Shown here: one piece after another, positions 58,302 through 64,000 of the stretch
Numbering within the stretch: position 1 is the stretch's first letter
Layout of the letters: each line of letters opens with the position of its first letter
Made by a program: the position numbers and the translations under genes
Notes under the pieces: generated by a model
The model's input: the letters and a program-made list of their open reading frames with translations, nothing else
What the model was told of the DNA's origin: nothing
Databases searched by the model: none
NCBI GenBank assembly: GCA_037445635.1
Contig: JBBIKC010000001.1
Span: 62,001 to 126,000 of the forward strand
Direction of reading: 5' to 3'
Length of the DNA stretch: 64,000 nt
Origin: JBFMCC01 sp037445635
GTDB lineage: Bacteria > Chloroflexota > Anaerolineae > Anaerolineales > Villigracilaceae

Positions 58302-60599
58302 CTATCGCAGTAACTCTTCTGCCTTGGTATACGCGTCGAGCGCGTCCTGCAGGCGGTTGGCGCGCATATACGCGTCGCCCAGCGCCTGCCAGATGGAGAC
58401 TTCGACCGGGAAACGATACAACGCCTCCTTCAGATCGAAAGTCACTTCTTCGAGCATCTTCCCCTTACGGATCAAACCGCCATACACCTTCAGCGCGTCG
58501 GGGATTTCGCCGCGCATAATCAGGTCGCGCGCCTGTGCCAGAGCAGGCTCGACCAACGGCATGGTGACGATTCGTTTGGATTTTGGGCGCGGCTTGGCCG
58601 CGGGCTGCGGCTCGACTTTGGGCTGGGCCGCGGCCGGCTCCGGCGTCCAGGACTGAGGCGGAGGCGCCGGCTGGGACGGTTCGGGCGTCCAGTCTGTCGG
58701 CCGCGTCGGTTCGGTAATCAGCGGCCCGGTGCCCGGCTTCTCGCCCCTCAGCCACTCGGGCAAATCCTCGGAAGCCGCAGGCGGGGCTTCGCCTTCTTTT
58801 TCGAGACCGCGCAGCCATTCGGGCAGGTCCTCGGACGAGACGACGGATTCGCCCGCAGGTTCGGCTTCCACTTTGGGCACGGCCTCGATCTCGCCCGACC
58901 AGATAGGGGTTTCCTCGGCAGGCGGCGTTGGCGCGGCCTGCGCCTCTTCGTCCTTCTCGGCCAGTTCGCGCAGCCAGACGCCGGTGGCGTCGGCCGGTGT
59001 GATCACAGAACTGTCGTCCACGGGCCAGAGCGGCTCGGGCGTTTCCGCGGCCGCCTCGGGTTCGGCTTGTGCAGAAGATGCTGCGGGTGCGGCGGCCTCG
59101 GTCATCTCTTTGGCCTGCTCCACCCATTCAGGCGGTTTCTCGAGGCGGGCGCTGGGATCGGTGATCAGTTCTTCGGAGGCGACGCCCTGCTTCTCTGCCA
59201 GGCTTTCCAGCCAGCGCAACGCGGCGTCCTGGTCGGCTTCGCTCGTGCCAAGATTACCGATACCAGAAGCAGGCGCGACGCCGGGCGCCGGTTCGGCGGG
59301 CGGTTCAGCCGGTGCGCCGAAGGCATCCTCGGCGGCAAGGCTCTTGAGCCAATCGGCAGATTCATCTGCAGCGGGTGTTTCCGGCGCGGGAGTTTCTGCG
59401 GCGGTGGCGGCCGCGGCCGCTGCAGTGAGCGACTCCAGCCACGCCACGCCGTCGTCCGCGCCTTCGCTTTCGGCCGCGGGCGCCGCGGCGGGTTCGGCCG
59501 GAGCCATGGACTTGATCCAGTCCGGCAGGTCAGCCTTGGCCAATTCCTCGGCAGGCGATTCCTCCTCGGCGGAGGGCGCGGCGGATTCGTCGAACGCGCC
59601 GGTTGATTCGCCCCAGCCAGCCTGACGCAAAAAGTCGGGGATCTCGTCCGCGGCCGGCGCGGCAGGTTCGGGGGACGCGGCGAATGAGTCGAAAGCCGGC
59701 GCGGCAGGCGGAGCAGGCTCTTCCGCGGCGGATCGCAACCAGTCAGGCTGTCCTTCCTGACGCGCGGCAGCCGGGAATCCCGTCGCCAGGGAGCCGCGCC
59801 AATCGGTTTCGGCAGGCAAAACCTCGCCTTTGTATTCCAGGCGATCGAGGGTAATGGCCGAATCGGGAACGTCCTCGGCGTGGAAAATGGAGCCGCTCAC
59901 ACCGGTGGAATACGGATCGAGTTCGTTGACGCGGTGGCGATAGACCTGCGTGTTTTCGGCCATGCCGGTACTCGGCAGGATTTCGACCAGGATGCGGTTG
60001 GCTTCGAGGCAATACGGGAATTTTCCCAACAGGTTCGAGCAGGCTTCCGTGGCCTCCACTTTTTGTCCGGCGCGGAAATAAGCCAGCGCCAGCAGCACTT
60101 GCATATCGGTACGGCTCGGGTCGTCATCCAACACGGATCGAATCTCGGCAACGGCCTGCGCGAACAGGTCGCCCTGCAGGTACATGTGCGCCAGCGCACC
60201 GCGCGTCAGACGGATCTTGGCAGGCTCCACGCCGTCGCGGCGGCCATATAGACGCTGGAGTTCGGCCTGGATGGCGGCATTGGAAGGCTGTGACTCGAAG
60301 GCGCGTTCCATGTGCCAGATGGCTTCGTCGAGATGCCTCTGTTCGTCGTGGATGATGCTCATGCCCACATGCGAGACGAAATCATCCGGCACCGACACGA
60401 GCACGCGCTGGAAGAGATCTGCAGCCTCGGGGTAGCGTTTGGCCTCCAGGTAGGCTTTTCCCAGCAGGCGGTAAGTTTCGAGATGTTTGGGGAAGGTCTT
60501 AAGGATATGACGGCAGTGGGCAATCGCCTCGTCTGTCTGCCCGCCGTCAATCAGTCGTTCGATCTCACGGTTGTAAACGCGAAGGGAAACTTTCGCCAT
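58302..60599 (-). CDS. TPR protein with repeated tryptophan motifs in a long acidic linker
   Basis: A 765-residue cytosolic protein. Residues about 1-250 are TPRs (YRLLGKAYLEAKRYPEAADL and similar). Residues about 260-660 are Ala/Pro/Glu-rich and probably disordered, but carry at least nine short motifs of the form LPxWLxxL: IPDFLRQ, LPDWIKS, VAWLESL, ADWLKSL, LRWLESL, PEWVEQA, VWLRELA and two LPEWLRG. The C-terminus (about 680-765) has two more TPRs. The motifs look like repeated docking sites for one partner. GAGGAG lies 8 nt before the ATG; a promoter with an internal palindrome lies above it. Function unknown. Confidence 0.85.
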   Translation of the reverse strand: MAKVSLRVYNREIERLIDGGQTDEAIAHCRHILKTFPKHLETYRLLGKAYLEAKRYPEAADLFQRVLVSVPDDFVSHVGMSIIHDEQRHLDEAIWHMERAFESQPSNAAIQAELQRLYGRRDGVEPAKIRLTRGALAHMYLQGDLFAQAVAEIRSVLDDDPSRTDMQVLLALAYFRAGQKVEATEACSNLLGKFPYCLEANRILVEILPSTGMAENTQVYRHRVNELDPYSTGVSGSIFHAEDVPDSAITLDRLEYKGEVLPAETDWRGSLATGFPAAARQEGQPDWLRSAAEEPAPPAAPAFDSFAASPEPAAPAADEIPDFLRQAGWGESTGAFDESAAPSAEEESPAEELAKADLPDWIKSMAPAEPAAAPAAESEGADDGVAWLESLTAAAAAATAAETPAPETPAADESADWLKSLAAEDAFGAPAEPPAEPAPGVAPASGIGNLGTSEADQDAALRWLESLAEKQGVASEELITDPSARLEKPPEWVEQAKEMTEAAAPAASSAQAEPEAAAETPEPLWPVDDSSVITPADATGVWLRELAEKDEEAQAAPTPPAEETPIWSGEIEAVPKVEAEPAGESVVSSEDLPEWLRGLEKEGEAPPAASEDLPEWLRGEKPGTGPLITEPTRPTDWTPEPSQPAPPPQSWTPEPAAAQPKVEPQPAAKPRPKSKRIVTMPLVEPALAQARDLIMRGEIPDALKVYGGLIRKGKMLEEVTFDLKEALYRFPVEVSIWQALGDAYMRANRLQDALDAYTKAEELLR

Positions 60600-60618
60600 G
60601 AGGTTCGCTCCTCTGCCA

Positions 60619-60647
60619 AGTATGCCCTATTCTTAAGAATAACGCAA
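60619..60647 (-). promoter_or_regulatory. Promoter of the TPR gene with a palindromic spacer
   Basis: TTGCGT (60647-60642) and CATACT (60624-60619) with a 17-nt spacer. The spacer contains the perfect 14-bp palindrome TATTCTTAAGAATA (60628-60641), a good place for a repressor site. Confidence 0.6.
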
Positions 60648-60667
60648 GGACTTGAGGGCTATTGGCG

Positions 60668-61963
60668 TCACTCGTAGAACAACGGCAGAGGCGGCACGGA
60701 TTCATCCGTGATTTCGTGCGCGGCCAGCACGGCCTGGCGCGCCGCGGCCAGTTTCTTCTCGTCGTTCGCATGGATCGTGAACAGCGGCTCGCCCGCCTTC
60801 ACGCGGTCGCCGACCTTGTGATGGATGACGAACCCGACAGCGTGGTCAATCGGATCGCCCTTTTGAGCACGACCCGCGCCCAGCGCAACCGCGGCCTCGC
60901 CCACGCTGCGCGCGTGGATCTGGGCCAGAAATCCGCTTCGAGGCGCGTTCACCGCCTCCACCAGCCGTGCCTTCGGCAGTTTTTCGGGATCCTCCACGTA
61001 TGAAACATCTCCGCCCTGCGCAATAACGAGAGCGCGGAATTTCTCGAAGGCCGAGCCATCGCGGAGGGATTTCTCAGCCAATGCACGCGCTGAGGAAAGG
61101 TCTTTCGTCACTTCGCCAAGCAGGAGCATGTGCGCGGCCACGTGCAGGCAATGTTCGCGGAAATCAGCGGGGCCGTCACCGTGCAATGTGTCAATCGCTT
61201 CGCGCACTTCCAGCGCGTTGCCCACCGCGCATCCGAGCGGCTGATTCATATCCGATAGCAGGGCGGTCACTTTGCGTCCGGCCAGTTCGCCGATCTTCAC
61301 CATCAAGTCGGCCAGTTGGCGCGCCTCATCGAGATCGCGCATGAACGCGCCCTCACCCACTTTCACATCCAACACAATCGCGTGCGCGCCGCCCGCGATC
61401 TTCTTGCTCATCACGGACGAGGCGATCAGCGGAATGGACTGCACCGTGCCGGTCACGTCGCGCAGGGCATATAACTTGCCATCGGCGGGCGCCAGGTCCT
61501 TGGACTGACCACACAGCACCAGCCCGACCTCCTTCAACTGGCGTTCGAACTCCTCCGTCGAAAGGTCAATGCGATAACCGGGGATGGACTCCATCTTGTC
61601 GAGCGTCCCGCCGCTGAATCCCAGCCCGCGGCCGGACATCTTGCCCACCGGCAGTCCGCACGCGGCCACCACCGGCAACACGACCAGCGAGGTCTTGTCG
61701 CCCACGCCGCCGGTCGAGTGCTTGTCCACTGCGATCCTGACGATTTTCGACACGTCCAACACTTCACCCGAATTTGCCATCGCCAGCGTCAGGTCGGTGG
61801 TCTCACGCGGCGTCATGCCGTTCAACAGAACCGTCATCGCCCAGGCCGCGGCCTGATAGTCCGGTATCGTTCCGTCCGCCACACCTTTGATAAAGAAGCG
61901 AATTTCTTCGGCGCTCAATTCCCCTTTATCGCGTTTTTTGATGATGATGTCCACGGCGCGCAT
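60668..61963 (-). CDS. deoA: Pyrimidine-nucleoside / thymidine phosphorylase
   Basis: A 431-residue enzyme that splits thymidine, deoxyuridine or uridine to base and sugar phosphate. The phosphate-site motif KHSTGGVGDKTSL and the family signature SGRGLGFSGGTLDKME are at about 81-125. LDVKVGEGAFM follows. The C-terminal domain is normal length. The single gene cannot distinguish thymidine phosphorylase (deoA) from pyrimidine-nucleoside phosphorylase (pdp); the latter is common in Gram-positive-like lineages. GAGGAG lies 4-5 nt before the ATG. Confidence 0.93.
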   Translation of the reverse strand: MRAVDIIIKKRDKGELSAEEIRFFIKGVADGTIPDYQAAAWAMTVLLNGMTPRETTDLTLAMANSGEVLDVSKIVRIAVDKHSTGGVGDKTSLVVLPVVAACGLPVGKMSGRGLGFSGGTLDKMESIPGYRIDLSTEEFERQLKEVGLVLCGQSKDLAPADGKLYALRDVTGTVQSIPLIASSVMSKKIAGGAHAIVLDVKVGEGAFMRDLDEARQLADLMVKIGELAGRKVTALLSDMNQPLGCAVGNALEVREAIDTLHGDGPADFREHCLHVAAHMLLLGEVTKDLSSARALAEKSLRDGSAFEKFRALVIAQGGDVSYVEDPEKLPKARLVEAVNAPRSGFLAQIHARSVGEAAVALGAGRAQKGDPIDHAVGFVIHHKVGDRVKAGEPLFTIHANDEKKLAAARQAVLAAHEITDESVPPLPLFYE

Positions 61964-62064
61964 GAGTCTCCTCGGGTTTCCACTGGGATTGATTCAGGAA
62001 ACCTGGCGCGTGTATTGTAACGCAAAATTGTCGGACAAAGCGCTGATGGGGATACTGGAGAACG

Positions 62065-62122
62065 TTTTGGAGTCGGACGGCTTGCCGTCCAAATAACAGG
62101 AGCGAGCACCCGCGCTCCAAAA
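62065..62122. repeat. Nested inverted repeat upstream of deoA
   Basis: TTTTGGAG (62065-62072) and CTCCAAAA (62115-62122) enclose GGACGG-CTTG-CCGTCC and GGAGCG/CGCTCC arms. It lies between the GNAT stop and deoA and may end the GNAT message. Confidence 0.6.
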
Positions 62123-62136
62123 TTCCTACCATGGCA

Positions 62137-62607
62137 CTACAAATGAATCGTGAACACGATCAAATCATCCCCCGCCCCATAAAAATCACGGATGACTGCC
62201 TCCTGCTCGCAGCCCGCGGACAGATAGAAAGCGCGGGTCGACGCGTATCTCTCCTGACCCGAAGTTTCGATGACGATCAACCGCCCGCCGCTTTTTCGAA
62301 CTTCGGCCTGAATCTGCTTCAAGAGCGCGACTCCCACCCCCCGCCTCCGCGCCGACGGGTCCACCGCGATCCAATACAAGTCGTATGTCCCGTCGGTCAA
62401 CGGCCGCGGGCCATAGCAGGCGAAGCCCAGCACCTGATCCCCCTCCCGCGCGACGATGAACTGATAACCGCTGGCTTCGACGCCCCACTTGCACGACTCC
62501 TCCCAGAGTTCGCGGACGGTATCCTTCTCCTCGTCAGTAAAGATGTCCACACGCGAAGCGACGGCCAGGATGCCCTCGCCGTCGCGCTCGGTTGCGAGTT
62601 CGATCAA
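62137..62607 (-). CDS. GNAT family N-acetyltransferase
   Basis: A 156-residue single-domain acetyltransferase. The acetyl-CoA motif is RRRGVGVALLKQI, preceded by the strand LYWIAVDPSA, and the C-terminal strand has TRAFYLSAGCEQEA. The acceptor is unknown. The start is TTG 62607, within the stop of the ATP-grasp gene (TTGA overlap at 62604-62607), so the two are translationally coupled and may act on one small molecule or peptide. Confidence 0.88.
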   Translation of the reverse strand: MIELATERDGEGILAVASRVDIFTDEEKDTVRELWEESCKWGVEASGYQFIVAREGDQVLGFACYGPRPLTDGTYDLYWIAVDPSARRRGVGVALLKQIQAEVRKSGGRLIVIETSGQERYASTRAFYLSAGCEQEAVIRDFYGAGDDLIVFTIHL

Positions 62608-63638
62608 GGCGTCCAGCCCTCGCGGTGCATGGCCAATCGGAGAATGCGATCCACCATCGCTTCGTACGAATAACCCGCCGCGCCCGCCGAACGCGGGAAA
62701 CCCGATTCGGGCGCAAGATCGGGAATCTCATTGATGTCAATCACATACGGCACGCCGTCGCGGTAGCGGATGTCAACGCGGCCGAAGTCGCGCAGGCCCA
62801 TGGCGCGGAAGGTCTCTGCGGCCGCTTTTTCGACAACGACCAGATCATCGTCCGCGAGCGAGGCGGGGCATTGTGCCGTGATGTTGCGATAGAGGTACGA
62901 GTCTTCGATCCACTTCGATTCGTAGGGAAGGAAATGCAGCAGCGGATTCTCCACCTGTGAGAAGTCCTCCTCCACGATGGGCAGGCATTCCACTTTTCCG
63001 TTACCGAACATCGAAATGGCAAACTCGCGGCCTTCGATGAATTCCTCCACCAGCGCGGGCTGGCGATATTCACTGACCACATAATCCACGCGGTGAAAGA
63101 GATCGTTGGGGTTGGTGACGACGGACTCCACGTCAATGCCCATGCTGGCATCCTCGGCCACAGGCTTGACAATAGCGGGGAATTGCAGCGCAACATCGCC
63201 CGCAGGTTTCTTGAAGACCTGATAGGCGGGCGTTGGCACGCCGCGGCGGATGAGATGACGTTTTGCGCGCGCCTTGTCGGTGCAGCGTTCGACGGCCGCG
63301 CCGGTTGCACCGGTGTGGGCGAAACCAAGTTCTTCGATAGCGCGCGCTACGCGCGCCGCGCCGCTGTTTTCTCCGCCCAGGCCATCGCTGATGTTAAAGA
63401 CGAAGGTGTTGCGCGGCGAGTATTGATTCATGTCTTGCGCAAACACCTGCAAGTCACCCATCACAGGAACCTTAACAGCCGAATAGCCCAGTTGAAGCAG
63501 GGCGTGAAAAACGCTGTCCGCTGTTTTCGTCGTATCCTGTACGGCGATCAAATCCTGCGCATCCCCTTTCGCAACGCCATCTTCCTGATTGTAAACAAGC
63601 GCAATCACTGCATCTTGCACATCTATCATTTCGCTCAA
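62604..63638 (-). CDS. ATP-grasp ligase, D-alanine-D-alanine-ligase-like
   Basis: A 344-residue ATP-grasp enzyme. The N-terminal domain has FVFNISDGLGGENSG, a DdlA-like patch; the central domain has FPAIVKPVAEDASMGI (ATP loop) and VEEFIEGREF; the end has GRVDIRYRDGVPYVIDINEIPDL with the metal-binding Asp and Asn. It differs enough from true Ddl (VALVYN start, shifted substrate loop) that a carboxylate-amine ligase for another substrate is likely. The start is TTG 63638, with GAGGAG 7 nt upstream. The GNAT gene is coupled to it. Confidence 0.85.
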   Translation of the reverse strand: MSEMIDVQDAVIALVYNQEDGVAKGDAQDLIAVQDTTKTADSVFHALLQLGYSAVKVPVMGDLQVFAQDMNQYSPRNTFVFNISDGLGGENSGAARVARAIEELGFAHTGATGAAVERCTDKARAKRHLIRRGVPTPAYQVFKKPAGDVALQFPAIVKPVAEDASMGIDVESVVTNPNDLFHRVDYVVSEYRQPALVEEFIEGREFAISMFGNGKVECLPIVEEDFSQVENPLLHFLPYESKWIEDSYLYRNITAQCPASLADDDLVVVEKAAAETFRAMGLRDFGRVDIRYRDGVPYVIDINEIPDLAPESGFPRSAGAAGYSYEAMVDRILRLAMHREGWTP

Positions 63639-63701
63639 AAGATTCTCCTCTTGCGTTTCGATTCACACACATTCGATTCGCGCGCGGTGATTTCAAAAGT
63701 A

Positions 63702-63729
63702 TTTATACTATATAACGAATACAATGCAA
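63702..63729 (-). promoter_or_regulatory. Promoter of the ATP-grasp/GNAT unit
   Basis: TTGCAT (63729-63724) and TATAAA (63707-63702) with a 16-nt spacer, in a stretch much richer in A and T than the rest of the window. Confidence 0.55.
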
Positions 63730-63873
63730 GGTTTTTATACACCATATTTGGGGGTTAATAAAAATTTTAAGGTTGAGAGAATTACAAAATTGTTATTGTT
63801 ACATCGTATCTTTTCAGAGAGATCCTGTTGTAGAAATAAATTCTCGCGCAATAAATATGTGTTAAACGAATAT

Positions 63874-63900
63874 GCTCTCGATTGTCGAATCATCGAGAGC
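63874..63900 (-). terminator. Hairpin downstream of the partial cysS-like gene
   Basis: GCTCTCGAT and ATCGAGAGC form a 9-bp stem with a 9-nt loop; on the minus strand ATATTCGTTT follows. The AT-rich interval 63639-63922 holds otherwise only the promoter above. Confidence 0.55.
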
Positions 63901-63922
63901 ACAATACGTTTGATGGAATTTT

Positions 63923-64000
63923 TTATACCCGACTCAGCACAGGTCCATCGGGTGTATCCTTGACCGACCATCCCAGCGCGGACAATTCATCGCGGATTCG
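63923..64000 (-). CDS. cysS: C-terminus of a probable cysteine-tRNA ligase (5' end outside window)
   Basis: Only the last 25 codons and a TAA stop (63923-63925) are in the window. The end reads RIRDELSALGWSVKDTPDGP, the shape of the last helix and strand of CysS (ADRIRDEL..G..VxDTPxG). The family call rests on this short stretch, so it is tentative; other class Ia-like C-termini are possible. Confidence 0.55.
   Translation of the reverse strand, partial: RIRDELSALGWSVKDTPDGPVLSRV

Overview
The window reads as a piece of a Chloroflexota genome, most likely class Anaerolineae. The support is a GC-rich sequence with strong AT-poor codon use, many Thr/Pro-rich lipoproteins, TTG start codons with good ribosome binding sites (tig, 7228, 21785, 62607, 63638), sigma-70-type promoters (TTGACA/TATAAT class) and dispersed palindromic repeats. 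One run of 100 N inside a repeat tract shows that this is a scaffolded draft, so a metagenome bin is plausible. The assignment is an inference from gene content, not a database result.

Layout. 1-10 kb is mostly housekeeping: a polytopic GT-C-like protein (partial), rlmN, an Ig-domain lipoprotein, a HAD phosphatase with a DUF1028 protein, the tRNA-Leu/tig/clpP unit, a cytochrome-c lipoprotein with a DUF2231 membrane protein, and a radical-SAM/HhH protein. 10-24 kb is accessory-like: a 1801-residue secreted beta-helix/DUF11 protein, a STAND (NB-ARC) ATPase with near-identical TPRs broken by an assembly gap, a tyrosine recombinase, an unfamiliar 808-residue protein translationally coupled to a membrane Ser/Thr kinase, and a MATE transporter. 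25-29 kb holds a heterodimeric ABC exporter operon behind a leader peptide and an intrinsic terminator. 29-36 kb holds a GNAT enzyme, an amidohydrolase, a candidate selenoprotein between two membrane proteins, a coiled-coil membrane protein and a lipoprotein hydrolase. 36-40 kb holds a second heterodimeric ABC exporter that carries a palindromic repeat in frame inside its ATPase domain. 40-50 kb: panB with an unknown partner, guaB, a CmtR-like sensor with a P1B metal ATPase, and ileS under a T-box. 50-58 kb is a glycoconjugate cluster (GT-C, GT2, sulfotransferase, flippase-like, GH36). 58-64 kb: ndk, a TPR protein with repeated Trp motifs, a pyrimidine nucleoside phosphorylase, a GNAT/ATP-grasp pair and the end of a probable cysS.

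The most interesting observation is at 32449-33303. A carboxymuconolactone-decarboxylase/AhpD-like protein has an in-frame TGA exactly where the second, catalytic cysteine of CxxCxxxH should be. It is followed at the correct distance by a 6-bp hairpin with a GGU loop, as in bacterial SECIS elements. The reading frame continues through the rest of the peroxidase domain into a zinc ribbon and a helix-turn-helix. This looks like a selenocysteine-containing redox protein fused to a DNA-binding module. Second in interest are the structured repeats that have entered coding sequences in frame, with compensatory changes between copies, and the attenuator-like leader of the first ABC exporter.
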